From positions 129,588,001 to 129,652,000 of the forward strand of contig JAZHRO010000036.1 in assembly GCA_037157565.1 (NCBI GenBank): 64,000 nucleotides of DNA, read 5' to 3'. A program made the position numbers and the translations under genes. The notes beneath the pieces are model-generated. The model worked only from the letters and a program-made list of their open reading frames with translations, did no database searches and was not told the DNA's origin. Below are positions 1 to 9,812 of this stretch, in pieces; the first letter of the stretch is position 1; every line of letters begins with the position of its first letter. This stretch comes from Thalassia testudinum (taxonomy: Eukaryota > Streptophyta > Magnoliopsida > Alismatales > Hydrocharitaceae).

Positions 1-472
1 TTTTGATAAATAAGGTGAAATAATTACAATGGAGCTATCAAACTGAGAGAGAGAGAGAGAGAGAGAAAGAGAACATGCATTCAATATTTCAATTGTTTAT
101 ACAAGCAAACGAAATGAAAGTTACACTAGAAAGCGGGAAATCAATTACACTATAAAGCAGGAAAATTCTACACTAGAAAAGCTGTAAATAAGAATGGGAG
201 AGAGAAGTTATCCTCCTTGACGGTCGCTTGGAGGATGAGCCGAACGAGACGACATCTGGACGAACGAGAACGGAGAAGGACGAGGGAGGACGAAGCAGAA
301 GAGCGGGAACGGAGCAGCAGGCCGTCGTCGTCGCGGGATCCACTTCCGAAGGGGGACGAAAATTTGGACTTTATCTCGCGAGAAGCATCCCGGGTGTGGG
401 ACAAGCTTCTCTTGAGCTTTGGAGAGGTAGAGAGGAGAAGGAAGGGATGAAAATTTCGTATGGAGGGGGTCT

Positions 473-481
473 CCTTTTATA
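473..481 (-). promoter_or_regulatory. TATA box in A1 3' LTR
   Basis: TATAAAAGG on the minus strand, followed by a C/T-rich stretch. The same box at the same LTR position occurs in the A1 5' LTR (10457-10465), A2 5' LTR (33608-33616) and both N1 LTRs (46512-46520, 52558-52566), so it is very likely the LTR promoter and marks the U3/R region. Confidence 0.75.
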
Positions 482-533
482 GTTGCAAGGAGTGGGGGCA
501 AAATGGACATTACATCTTCAAAATAATAAATAA

Positions 534-572
534 GGGGTCTTTAGTGACGGATAAAACCGTCGCTAAAGCCCC
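534..572. repeat. Hairpin next to LTR TATA box
   Basis: Arms GGGGTCTTTAGTGACGG and CCGTCGCTAAAGCCCC around a 6-base loop, about 50 bases upstream of the LTR TATA box. Equivalent hairpins sit at the same place in A2 (about 33519-33558) and N1 (about 46424-46462). Confidence 0.75.
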
Positions 573-654
573 GACGTGGCCGTCGCCGCCGCGCCCACGC
601 GCGCCCGCTCGGCTGCCCGCGCGCGTAACGCCTACGCACGTCCGCGTAGTCTCA

Positions 655-1046
655 GCCGTCCGATCGGGAGATCGGACGGCTTAGATCGCGTCCGCGCCCG
701 CTGCGTAGCGCGCCCGCCCGCGTGCGATCGCGCGTTACGCCCGGCGTCCAATCGCGCGTCGTCCTGATTGAGCGTGCGCAGCCGTTGGATCTTCATCTGA
801 CGCTCGTCTGCACCCGCTCGCCCGCGCCTTCCACCCCCTCACCGCGGCTCAAACCCGCGACCTCCGCTTCGCCCACAATTGCGTCGCCGCTGCGCTACGT
901 GGACGAAATGGTCGCGCGGACGCTTTTAAGTGCAAGTGACCGCAGCCGTTGGATCGAGATCCAACGGCGGAGAGGAGACGGTGCGCGGTCTTCACAAGAT
1001 GCATGCGGCCGATTGGGCGGCTGAGATGGTGCCACGTGGCGCCATC
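655..1046. promoter_or_regulatory. Cluster of palindromes in A1 U3
   Basis: Three further palindromes lie upstream of the TATA box on the minus strand: 655-680 (11-base arms GCCGTCCGATC, 4-base spacer), 946-967 (10-base arms CCGTTGGATC, 2-base spacer) and 1025-1046 (11-base arms, no spacer, one mismatch, centred on CACGTG). All recur in the other LTR of A1 and in N1. Position and symmetry suggest protein-binding sites or RNA structures; which, if either, is unknown. Confidence 0.6.
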
Positions 1047-1500
1047 TTGGCCGTCCATCTTCTGGAAGTTGTAGATGGTGCCACGGATGTCGGATTGACT
1101 CGATTTTTGTGTCGTTGGGCTGCGATCGTCGATCCGAATTCATCCATGCGGTCGGATTTATCATCTGAAGTGTGGATTTACACCATCCTGACCCTTGATC
1201 TTCTAGGGTTCCCCGGTCTCTATCTGATGCTACGGATGCCTGATTAGGGCGATCTTGGAGTCGTTGAACTCCAATCATCACCCTGATCACATCCATACGG
1301 TTAGATCTTTGATCCGAGGCCCCGATAAAATGTTTGCCCTGTCCAAGCACATAAAAGGAGACAATTAACCTCCATTTTATTCAAACTACTCTAAATGCAA
1401 AATGATGCATGTTATGCAATATTTATATCATGAAATGCAATCCTATGCTGAAGAACATGCAAAAATAGACCTTTTAAGTAGTGTAATTGTGTTTACATCA

Positions 1501-1512
1501 TACCCCCATGCT
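1501..1512 (-). other. A1 polypurine tract
   Basis: AGCATGGGGGTA on the minus strand, immediately before the 3' LTR. The same tract precedes the 3' LTRs of A2 (55237-55248), N1 (51529-51540) and, slightly changed, the old copy at 17985-17996. It is the expected primer for plus-strand DNA synthesis. Confidence 0.85.
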
Positions 1513-2889
1513 TATCTTTTGCTAGTCCCTAGCAAAAACTATATGCTATTTATAAAAGAATTAGGTTGGATTATTTGGACCTGAGTCACTTTCAATCATT
1601 AAGAAATTGTCTACTTATGAACTGAACTTTCAAAGACACAGCAGTGCCCGGGTATCAGCCAAAATGCAGACCGCCTCAAGCCCTCGCCTTATTCAAAGAA
1701 AATTTTCTTTTTCTCTTTTTACTCTTTTCTAATAATTTTTTTTTTTTTTTGGATTTTCAAATTTTAGGGTTTAAGAGTGGCTTTCTACGACCATTCAACT
1801 CACCTAAGATTTGATGAGAACCCTAAGTTTTAAGCATCTTATTGTGATTGTGATAGACTCATTGACCGGCAATTAGAACGGACTTCGGATTTCTACGCCT
1901 CTAGGTGACCTAACCAGAATTCTTCCTAAAGGTGTATCTTTACAACCGGTAGCTTTCTCCCTACTTTTATTTTTTTTACGAGGTCAACACAAGGGTGAAT
2001 CCAGTGTATATCTCCCCGGTTTATTCTACTTCTCCGCTTCTTCCTGAGTGTTTTGGGAATTTTTAGTGCATTTTCTGAGCTGGGTTCTGGACAACCGGTC
2101 GATGAGCTGTTACCACCGACAACTTGCCAGCCATACTCATGCGGCGAAGTGTGGCTTATTTCTTTTTGTTCTTTTCTCTTGTTCTCAGTTTTTTTTTTTT
2201 TTTTAAGTAGGTGGCTTCCCCGGTCTAAGATTTACCTAAAGGCGGCAAAAAGAGAAAAGTCCAGTGACTGGGCTCTGGACAACCTACCTATGGGTTGTTA
2301 CCCACGATAACTTGCCAGCCATATCACCCTAGAAGGTTCATTAGCTATCTAATTTCCGTAGAATCGCCGAGCAACGAGTCAGTGCAAAGAAAGTGTGTAG
2401 ATGCTTAAAACTCAAAATTCCCTTAAATCAGAGGGTGGGTTGACAAGTCGTGTACTTTTCACCCAAACTTATTTATTCCAATTATAATAGAATTAAGATG
2501 GCGAGAACTCAAAGACAAATCCACATTTTAGTAGATACACAGGCTAATTAAGTCCAAAGACCTGAGGGGTCTTTGTGTTCAGATCCTAATGTAAAATTTC
2601 TTAGGATTGAAAAGTCTTAATGTCCAACTAATCCTTCCTAATTTTTTTTTTTTTTTTTTTTTTAGAAAGAGAGCAATTTATATGGATTTCACAAAGCTGA
2701 CCAACTAATTCAAAAATGAATCCACCCCCCCATGCCTAGCTGATGCAATGTCCTCATTGAAAAAGAGACATGAAAGAAAGGGTAGAATATGAAAGATGTC
2801 ACCTGGATATGAAGCTCGTATCAGCCTTGTGTTATATGTACAACTGCTGAGTTTAATGCCGTCAGCTAGGCGAAGTCCAGCCAAAGAAG
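1513..2889 (-). other. A1 3' untranslated region with duplicated motif and second PPT-like block
   Basis: No supported ORF. It contains (a) a block at 2722-2760 that on the minus strand reads CAATGAGGACATTGCATC then a short spacer and GGCATGGGGGG, closely resembling the true polypurine tract 1.2 kb downstream; and (b) two copies, about 190 bases apart (2076-2134 and 2267-2322), of a roughly 58-base motif beginning ATGGCTGGCAAGTT on the plus strand and ending near GTCCAGA-CCCAG. Both features recur in A2 and N1. A small frame at 2705-2893 is not conserved as protein between copies. Confidence 0.7.
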
Positions 2890-3825
2890 TCACAGAATGG
2901 CTAGAGCAACAGAGTCTGAAACGGGTTCTGGAAGATTACGGTCAACAACAGGCTTCAGACGTTGACCGTTGACTTTAAAGGTGTTACCTGTCTTTGGGTC
3001 AGAAATCTGAACGGCACCATTTAGAAAAATCTGATCAATTATGAATGGGCCACTCCATTTAGATCTAAGTTTACCAGGAAAGAGCTTAAGTTTAGAATCG
3101 AATAACCAGACCTTCTGGTTTGGCTCAAAGCTCTTGCGGGAAATCATTTGATCATGTAGAGCTTTGGTCCGAGCCTTGTAGATCTTGGCATTCTCATAAG
3201 CATCATTTCTAAGCTCCTCCAACTTAGATAGTTGGAGTTTCCTGGTCTTCCCAGCTAGATTTAGATCTAGATTGCATTGTTTGATTGCCCAGAATGCCCT
3301 TTGTTCAATCTCTACGGGTAGATGACACGCCTTTCCATACACCAGACGGAATGGAGACATGCCGATGGGTGTTTTATATGTCGTACGGTAGGCCCAAAGA
3401 GCGTCCTCAAGCTTTTGAGTCCAATCCTTGCGATCGGGCCTAACCGTTTTTTGCAGAATGTTCTTGATCTCTCGATTAGAGATCTCGGCTTGTCCATTCG
3501 TTTGGGGATGGTAAGGTGTGGAAATTCGATGATTAACCCCGTATTTGGCCAATAAACTCTGGAATTGGGCATTAGTAAAATGAGTGCCACCATCACTGAT
3601 GATAGCCCTCAGAATCCCGAATCTACTGAAGATATTTTTCTTGACAAAGTTGATGACCACCTTGTGGTCATTGGTTTGGGTGGGAATTGCCTCAATCCAT
3701 TTAGACACATAATCAACAGCGACAAGAATGTACTGATGTCCAAATGAAGGGATAAAGGGTCCCATGAAATCAATGCCCCAAACATCGAAAATTTCGACAG
3801 GAAGAATAGGGTTTAAGGGCATCAT
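2890..3825 (-). pseudogene. A1 integrase catalytic core and C-terminal domain
   Basis: Carries the retroviral-type integrase core. The three acidic catalytic residues are visible: Asp in WGIDFMGP, Asp in ISDGGTHF and Glu in NGQAEISN, followed by a GPF motif (KWSGPFI) near the C terminus, as in gypsy integrases. No chromodomain is seen, as expected for Athila. The frame stays open to the natural stop at 2890. Upstream it is separated from the zinc-binding domain by one in-frame stop near 3855, so the frame here starts at an internal Met and is not a separate gene. All three catalytic residues are intact, unlike the A2 copy. Confidence 0.9.
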
Positions 3826-3852
3826 GTCTCTCTTAGTTATGCTCCCGAGTGC

Positions 3853-4374
3853 CTAGCATCGAGGGCATGACCGTGAGAAATCCTGGGCATCCTTGAATAA
3901 AGACGGCCAATAGAAGCCAGATTGCAAAATTTTTGCAGCCGTCTTTTTCCCGGAGAAATGTCCACCACACCCAGATGCATGGCAGAACTCAAGTATACTG
4001 TTGAATTCATTCTCCGGTATGCATCGGCGAATAATCTGATCAGAGCCGATGCGATACAGTTCAGGGTCCTCCCAAAAGTAGTATTTAGCCTCAGATTTGA
4101 GTCTATCCCGTTGTTGCTTGGTCCAATCCTGGGGGATTTGACCAACGGCCAAATAGTTAACAATGTCAGCAAACCATGGGGTGTGGACACCTAAAACTGT
4201 AAGAATGGTTTCGTCCGGAAAAGTGTCAGCAATCGGAATGTCCGGACAAGAAGAATCACCTAGGAGTCTCGACAAATGATCCGCCACCACATTTTTGTAC
4301 CCCGATTTTATCCTTGATTTCAAGATCAAATTCCTGAAGAAGAAGAATCCAACGAATAAGCCGGGGTTTAGCAT
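3853..4374 (-). pseudogene. A1 RNase H end and integrase zinc-binding domain
   Basis: From about 4290 downward the frame encodes VVADHLSRL, the conserved end of the gypsy RNase H/connection region, then a spacer and the integrase HHCC zinc domain (HASGCGGHFSGKKT, GFYWP, then C-P-R-C). It ends in a TAG stop directly after the second cysteine pair, where the A2 copy has CAA (Gln). The first 25 or so residues of the open frame lie upstream of a frameshift near 4290 and are out-of-frame translation. Confidence 0.85.
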
Positions 4375-4525
4375 CCTTTTTAGCCAAGAGATGTCTCAAG
4401 GCCGAGTGGTCGGTATAAACAATAACATGAGACCCCAAGAGATAAGCCCTGAATTTTTCCAACGCAAATACTACAGCTAGTAATTCCTTTTCAGTAACAG
4501 TGTAATTCCTCTGGGCTTCATCCAA
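4256..4525 (-). pseudogene. A1 RNase H domain
   Basis: Encodes the gypsy RNase H middle part: [20 protein letters not shown] followed by [14 protein letters not shown], containing the conserved Glu and the second Asp (TDHSAL) of the active site. The frame is lost after about 4290 where an A-run is one base longer than in A2. The same frame extends upstream of the listed Met to about 4605. Confidence 0.85.
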
Positions 4526-5145
4526 AGTTTTACTAGCGTAGTAAATGACAAAGGGCTTTCGGTCAATTTTCTGACCCAGGACAGCCCCGACCGCGTAATC
4601 AGAAGATCGGTCATGATCTCAAATGGGGCTGTCCAAATAGGTGGTTGCAAAATTGGAGCACAGGTGACTGCCGTTTTTAGGAAATCAAATGCCTTTTGGC
4701 ATGATTCGTCAAAAACAAACGGCATTTCTTTGGCAAGAAGATTGCTCAAAGGGCGGGCAACCTTCGAGAAGTCCTTGATGAATCTTCGATAAAATCCCAC
4801 ATGGCCAAGAAATGATCTGATTTGTTTAACTGATGTGGGAGGAGGAAGTTTAGCGATTGCATCAACCTTAGCTTTGTCCACTTCAATTCCCCGTTCAGAG
4901 ATTACATGACCCAAAACGATGCCCTCTTGGGTCATGAAATGACTCTTTTCCCAGCTAAGGACCAATCGTGTCTTGATACATCGCTTAAGAATCATTTCCA
5001 AATTAGCCAAACAAGAGTCAAATGATTCTCCGAAAACGGAGAAATCATCCATGAAGACTTCCATAAACTCTCCCACCATGTCGGAAAATATGGCTAGCAT
5101 ACACCTTTGAAAAGTCGCAGGTGCATTGCATAACCCGAAAGGCAT
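4477..5145 (-). pseudogene. A1 reverse transcriptase palm/thumb and start of RNase H
   Basis: Contains the RT catalytic motif as VFMDDFSVFG, preceded by MPFGLCNAPATFQRCM and followed by GHVISERGI and FLGHVGFYRRFI, all standard in plant gypsy RTs. The catalytic Asp-Asp pair is intact. The frame is joined to the upstream 1155-codon frame by a one-base deletion near 5187 and is lost again near 4605, where the first RNase H Asp region is reached with one base missing relative to A2. The listed Met is internal to the polyprotein. Confidence 0.9.
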
Positions 5146-8100
5146 CCTACGAAAAGCAAAGGTTCCGTAGGGACAGGTGAAAGTAGTTTTTTCTGATCCT
5201 CGGGATGGATAGGAACTTGGTTGTATCCCGAGTAGCCATCAAGAAAACAGAAGTACTTCTGCCCGGCTAATTTTTCCAAGATTTGATCAATGAAGGGCAG
5301 GGGAAAATGATCCTTTTTAGTGGCAGTGTTCAGCTTCCTGTAATCAATACAAACTCTCCAAGAAGAAGCTGAACGAGTTGTGACAGATTCTCCTTTCTCA
5401 TTAGTCACAACAGTAATCCCGGCTTTCTTTGGAACAATCTGAACGGGACTTACCCAGGGACTGTCAGAGATTGGATAAATAATTCCTGCATCGAGCCACT
5501 TGATGATTTCCTTTTTGACCACTTCTCGCATATTTGGATTCAATCTCCTCTGCATCTGGCGAGAAGGGCGGGATCCATCTTCCAAGAATATTCTATGATT
5601 ACAGTAAGATGGCTCGATCCCCCTAAGGTCATGAATGGTCCAACCAATTGCCTCCTTATGTTCCTTTAGGACCTTAATCAATTTAATCTCTTGCTCCTTT
5701 GTCAATTTAGCACTGATAATCACAGGGAGCGTATTCTGAGGTCCTAAAAATTGATATTTCAAATTCTCGGGCAATGGTTTCAATTCGAGCTGGGGTGGGG
5801 TGATGATTGATGGTCGGGTAGATGCTGAAGATTCAACAAGAGGGAGAGGTTGTGAGTGGACAAAATCAGTAACCTCTTCCGAAGATGTTAAGTCAGAGGG
5901 TTGCGAGTCAAATTCATCAACCAAAGAGGAACTTTCAATTGAAGAAACTGTCAAACAATTTTCAATATTAACATTATCCTCATCAAGTTCCTCAATAACT
6001 CCACAATCCTCAAATTTATTGATCGCCTTAAAAATATCTAATTTCATACGTTGGTCCCCAAAGGCGATTTCCATGCTACCGCTTTCACAATTAATGTTGC
6101 CCTTTGCGGTAGCCAGGAATGGATGTCCCAGAATGATGGGTGTGTTCCTCAGATTATCTGGTACATCCATGTCAAGGACAAGGAAATCTACAGGAAAATA
6201 GAAATCCTTGACCTTAACTATAACATCTTCAATAACGCCTCGTGGGTTTGTGACCGAACAATCCGCTAACTGTAGCGTTACTGAAGTTGGCCGAAGTTCG
6301 CCTAACCCAAACTTCTCGTAAAGAGAAGTCGGAATTAGGTTGATGGATGCACCGAGATCCAAAAGTGCTCTATCAAATGTGTAATCTCCGATAACGCAAG
6401 AAATCAAAGGAGCACCAGGATCTCTCTTTTTCTGAGGGAGGTAGTGCAGGATAACAGAACTAGCCTGCTCGGAGAGTACCACCTTCCTCGGAACAGATTC
6501 TCTCGACTTACGCTTTTGTGTACATAATTCCTTTAAAAATATTACGTAAGTCGGTATGTGCTTGATAGCATCAAGGAGCAGGATATTGATCTCAACATTC
6601 TTAAATAAATTCAGAAGCTCCTCATTGCTATCAACAGACTTCTTCTTCTTTGCTTTGGTTAAGGCTTCAGGAAAAGGAACACGAGTCAGATCTTTGGAAT
6701 CGGATTCCTGAGCCTTGATTTCTCCTTTAGAATTCTCTTCTCTCTCCTCAGATTCTTCAGGATTCAAAAGATTAGAATAATGTGGTTGTGGATCCTGAGT
6801 CTTCTTACCACTTCTCAAAGTGACAGAATTTGCAGAAGCGTAAGAATTTGGGTCTTGGGGAGGGTTAGGAAAGATTGGAGGGGCTTGATTGACCATGAAT
6901 TGTTGATTTACAGAAGAAGAAGACGAGGAACCCTGCTCAACCACCTGAGCATGCACGTGTGGGTCCCTCTGATTTCCGTACCCTTGGGCTTGATTGCCCG
7001 AATTTGTAATGTTTCGTGGGTTGGGTACGGGTTGGGATGGTAGAGATCCGGGTTGACGAGAGTTAGCAATGAGCCCGGATTGCAAGTTGTCCAATGAGTT
7101 TTTCATTTGCTGCATGAGCTGGAGCATAGATCTTTGCATCTCTACCATTTGACGGTTCAAATCAGCCTGCCCTGCGGGTTGACTGGCATTCCAAGCTGGC
7201 TGATTGACCTGATTCGGAGGCAACTGAGTATATACTTGACCCTGACCTATTGGTCGTTGCGGAGCATAATTGCTGGGTCGGAATTGGGTCTGTTGCCCCG
7301 GATTTTTCCAAGAGAAGTTAGGGTGGTTTCTCCAACCTGGACTATAGGCATTCGAGTAGGGGTTGGATCTAACATTCTCTTGTACAGCACAGACATCCTC
7401 ATAAGGTGAGGATGGAGAGAAAGAAAAGGAAGGATTAGAAAAACTGGGATCAAAGGCCCCAGTTGGGAACCCATGGGGTTCCGAGAAATACTGACTCTTA
7501 GGTTGAGTCGCATCGAGTTGATTCACGAACTCCCATCCAGAAAGAGCTCGTGAAGAATGGAATCCCGAATTTTGGGATTGAGTGGATTGAGAGTTGTTCA
7601 TAGAATTGCCAGCCATCCACTCTTCCATTCTTTTAGCAACCAAGTCCACTTTGTCAAGTTTATTACAAATCAATTCCATATCAAATGAATGAGAGTCATG
7701 GACTTCATTGACATTTGATCTGGGTTGTTGGGACCGGTTAAAAGTATCCATGGAGGCATGATTAATTGAATTCTCACTTATTTCCTCAAATAAATCATGT
7801 GCACTATCTGCATCTTTATTGAGGAAATTGCCTCCGCAAGAAGCATCCACATGATTTCTGAGTTGCTCAGTCAACCCATGATAGAAAATCTGCACGAGTT
7901 GCCATTTCGGCACCTCGTGGTGTGGACACCTCCGCAATAAGTCCTGGAATCGCACCCAGGCCACATGAAACTGCTCCCCCGGCCGCTGGGTAAAAGTAGT
8001 GATTTCCCGTCTCAAAGCATTGGTACGACCGACTGGGAAAAATTTCTTCAGAAAGGCCGATTTCAACTCATTCCAAGTTGTAATTGGTCTTCCTATTGTC

Positions 8101-8561
8101 CTATACCAATGCGCGGCCTTATCCCTAAGAGAGTGGGGGAAGAGCCTCATGATCATTTGCTCCTCGTTTACGTTTCGAGACTTGGTGGTCTGGACCAAAG
8201 TGGTCAAGTCCTCCAAGTGTTGAAACGGATCTTCGGAGCCAAGCCCATGATAATGTTTAATCAGGCTTAACACCTGGGGCTTGATTTCTACGTCACCGTC
8301 TGGAATCTGGACGCCGGGACGTTCCCCGTAATTTGAAGGATCATAAAAATCCTTCAAGGGCTGAGCGCCCTGCATTCTCTGGAACCATTCTTGCATTCTC
8401 TGCATTTGTTCCAGCTGCCTTCGAAATTCTTCCTGTGGATTTCCAGGCAGAAGAGGCTGTTGTTCGTCCATGGGATCAAATTGACCAAAATCTAACTTGC
8501 GCCTCCTAAAATGTTCTAATGGTCCTTCCAATCGAGGATTCAATAACCGTCTTCCCAGCAT
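5094..8561 (-). CDS. A1 gag-protease-RT(N) polyprotein, 1155 codons
   Basis: One open frame. Residues about 95-260 are a plant retrotransposon gag domain (HYHGLGSEDPFQHLEDL, then FPHSL, then W..L...FL.K.FP). A Gln/Asn/Pro-rich linker follows; no CCHC zinc knuckle is visible. Near residue 730 is the aspartic protease active site in the plant variant form LLDLGASINLIP. From about 985 the RT begins (CNHRIFLEDG, WVSPVQIVPKKAGITVV, CIDYRKLNTATKKDHFPLPF, FLDGYSGYNQ). The last 30 residues follow a one-base deletion and are nonsense, so the real product would continue into the next frame. The ATG at 8561 lies 38 bases after a candidate 3' splice site. No in-frame stop in 1155 codons suggests a recent copy. 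Confidence 0.92.
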   Translation of the reverse strand: MLGRRLLNPRLEGPLEHFRRRKLDFGQFDPMDEQQPLLPGNPQEEFRRQLEQMQRMQEWFQRMQGAQPLKDFYDPSNYGERPGVQIPDGDVEIKPQVLSLIKHYHGLGSEDPFQHLEDLTTLVQTTKSRNVNEEQMIMRLFPHSLRDKAAHWYRTIGRPITTWNELKSAFLKKFFPVGRTNALRREITTFTQRPGEQFHVAWVRFQDLLRRCPHHEVPKWQLVQIFYHGLTEQLRNHVDASCGGNFLNKDADSAHDLFEEISENSINHASMDTFNRSQQPRSNVNEVHDSHSFDMELICNKLDKVDLVAKRMEEWMAGNSMNNSQSTQSQNSGFHSSRALSGWEFVNQLDATQPKSQYFSEPHGFPTGAFDPSFSNPSFSFSPSSPYEDVCAVQENVRSNPYSNAYSPGWRNHPNFSWKNPGQQTQFRPSNYAPQRPIGQGQVYTQLPPNQVNQPAWNASQPAGQADLNRQMVEMQRSMLQLMQQMKNSLDNLQSGLIANSRQPGSLPSQPVPNPRNITNSGNQAQGYGNQRDPHVHAQVVEQGSSSSSSVNQQFMVNQAPPIFPNPPQDPNSYASANSVTLRSGKKTQDPQPHYSNLLNPEESEEREENSKGEIKAQESDSKDLTRVPFPEALTKAKKKKSVDSNEELLNLFKNVEINILLLDAIKHIPTYVIFLKELCTQKRKSRESVPRKVVLSEQASSVILHYLPQKKRDPGAPLISCVIGDYTFDRALLDLGASINLIPTSLYEKFGLGELRPTSVTLQLADCSVTNPRGVIEDVIVKVKDFYFPVDFLVLDMDVPDNLRNTPIILGHPFLATAKGNINCESGSMEIAFGDQRMKLDIFKAINKFEDCGVIEELDEDNVNIENCLTVSSIESSSLVDEFDSQPSDLTSSEEVTDFVHSQPLPLVESSASTRPSIITPPQLELKPLPENLKYQFLGPQNTLPVIISAKLTKEQEIKLIKVLKEHKEAIGWTIHDLRGIEPSYCNHRIFLEDGSRPSRQMQRRLNPNMREVVKKEIIKWLDAGIIYPISDSPWVSPVQIVPKKAGITVVTNEKGESVTTRSASSWRVCIDYRKLNTATKKDHFPLPFIDQILEKLAGQKYFCFLDGYSGYNQVPIHPEDQKKLLSPVPTEPLLFVGCLSGYAMHLRLFKGVC

Positions 8562-8599
8562 AAACTAGGAGTAGGTCGGAAGGACCGGGGATAGGGACC

Positions 8600-9646
8600 C
8601 TGCAGTACAACAAAACAAGGTTGTCCTTAAGTGAGGTAGCCTAAGGATCTACTGACTCCCAACACCAGCCTTAAGACTGTAACTGATTTACTCTACTTGC
8701 GTCTGTATAATCCAACCAGTTAGAAGGAGGGACTGGGGAGAAGGTTCTTCCTTTGGCTTTCGCCTCCGGTTCCTAGTGTACCCCCCAGCCGTGGTCGTTT
8801 GACGCTACTCCCCTAGCTAGACATCAGATTAATCAGTACAAGTAGGTTAATCAAAAACAATCTCAGACTAGGCCTTGAAGAGTGAATCAAACCTTAGGGC
8901 CAACGTCTACTCAATTTTATTACGGCCTGGGATTATGGTGCTTATGGAATGTGATGGGCCCTTACAATGGGTTGTGCCCTTAATGATTGATTGAAATTTG
9001 TGTAAGTGCATGCACAACCAGGGTTTTCAAGCAAGATTATTTATAATGTGTGAATTTTAATGTTCAAATCCTGCTTAAGTAGCTTTTAGGGTTTCAAATT
9101 AGGTGAATTGCAATCAAATTTCTAGGCAAACCAAGTTGTAAAACACGGGTGAAGATAGTTTTCCTTTAAAATCAGAAAGAAAGCGGAGTGCCTAGAATAT
9201 ACCTAGATTGAAAACCCTAAGGAGGAGCTACTTGATGAGTTGGTTTTAAATAAAATGGTGCGGCCCAAACAACTCAAACAATTGGCCACAATTGCACCAC
9301 TAAGTTAGGCACTCAAAGATGGTTAACCTAGAATGATTTCTACTCTGTTATGTGTTGCTCTGTGTGTACCGGTTCCACAGATCAGAACTCGGTTGAGTAG
9401 AAAACAAATCAAGTTAATCAAGTGCCTTGAATGTGGGTGTGTGTTGTGTGTTTGTTGAAAGTTACCCCACAAAATTATCCTTTTGTTATTATTTTTTTTT
9501 TATGAATGAGGGTGAAATGAGTGTGAGTAGAAATCCAAACAACCAAACTATTCCTAGGATTTATGCAAACACCTAGGTTAATTGAAATTTGGATTTAATG
9601 TGCCGAATGAAATCTATGGAGGGGGAAAGAATGGGGGAGCACTTAC
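8600..9646 (-). other. Candidate leader intron of A1
   Basis: On the minus strand a donor CAACT/GTAAGT lies 147 bases after the primer site, and a T-rich tract ending TACTGCAG/G lies 38 bases before the gag ATG. The 1047-base interval has counterparts of 1041 bases in A2 and 1038 in N1 with the same donor and acceptor strings at the same relative places. Many upstream ATGs would be removed by splicing. This is inference from splice-site consensus and conservation; unspliced leader is the alternative. Confidence 0.55.
8698..8826 (-). other. Strongly conserved leader block (possible packaging signal)
   Basis: This block is nearly unchanged in A2 (about 35241-35375) and N1 (about 48244-48375), although most of N1's flanking leader has diverged more. 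It includes GCTGGGGGGTACACTAGGAA and a palindromic stretch around GAAGAACCTTCTCCCC. Conservation between an autonomous and a non-autonomous element points to a cis-acting RNA role. Confidence 0.45.
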
Positions 9647-9792
9647 AGTTGTCTTCAACTGCACTTTACTCCAGTCTACCGCTTGTTGATTCCTTGATGG
9701 AGGTCTCTGTAGAACAATAGACACAAGAGAAAGCTAGTTAGAAAACAAATAAAGTGCAAGAAATGCGAAGAAAAGATCGGAAATCGTTGCCT

Positions 9793-9809
9793 CCCCGGCA
9801 ACGGCGCCA
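9793..9809 (-). other. A1 primer binding site (tRNA-Asp)
   Basis: TGGCGCCGTTGCCGGGG on the minus strand, three bases after the LTR end, perfectly complementary to the 3' end of plant tRNA-Asp (CCCCGGCAACGGCGCCA). tRNA-Asp priming is typical of Athila elements. Confidence 0.93.
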
Positions 9810-9812
9810 AAA

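Larger units (their letters stand above)
1..1500 (-). repeat. A1 3' LTR (partial)
   Basis: Base 1 aligns with about base 9985 of the right LTR, and the two copies then stay collinear to the shared terminus, which reads TGATGTAAACAC on the minus strand and ends at 1500. A GA dinucleotide run at 45-66 is present in both copies and differs in length. About 170 bases of the U5 end lie outside the window. Open frames inside this LTR on either strand are incidental to GC-rich sequence. Confidence 0.95.

Noticed and set aside
849..1350. Overlapping ORFs of 60-151 codons in the A-type LTRs, recurring in every copy
   Set aside because: They recur only because the LTR recurs. Frames overlap on both strands across GC-rich palindromic DNA, start and stop points differ between copies, and they lie upstream of the LTR TATA box.
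2705..2893. Possible env-like small ORF after A1 integrase (62 codons)
   Set aside because: The nucleotide sequence is conserved in A2 and N1 but the frame is not used consistently, and it contains the PPT-like block. Better explained as a conserved non-coding region.
9793..9809. tRNA-like sequence, also at 34258, 47273, 58653 and 15200
   Set aside because: Only the last 17 or so bases of tRNA-Asp are matched, each time directly beside an LTR. These are primer binding sites, not tRNA genes.
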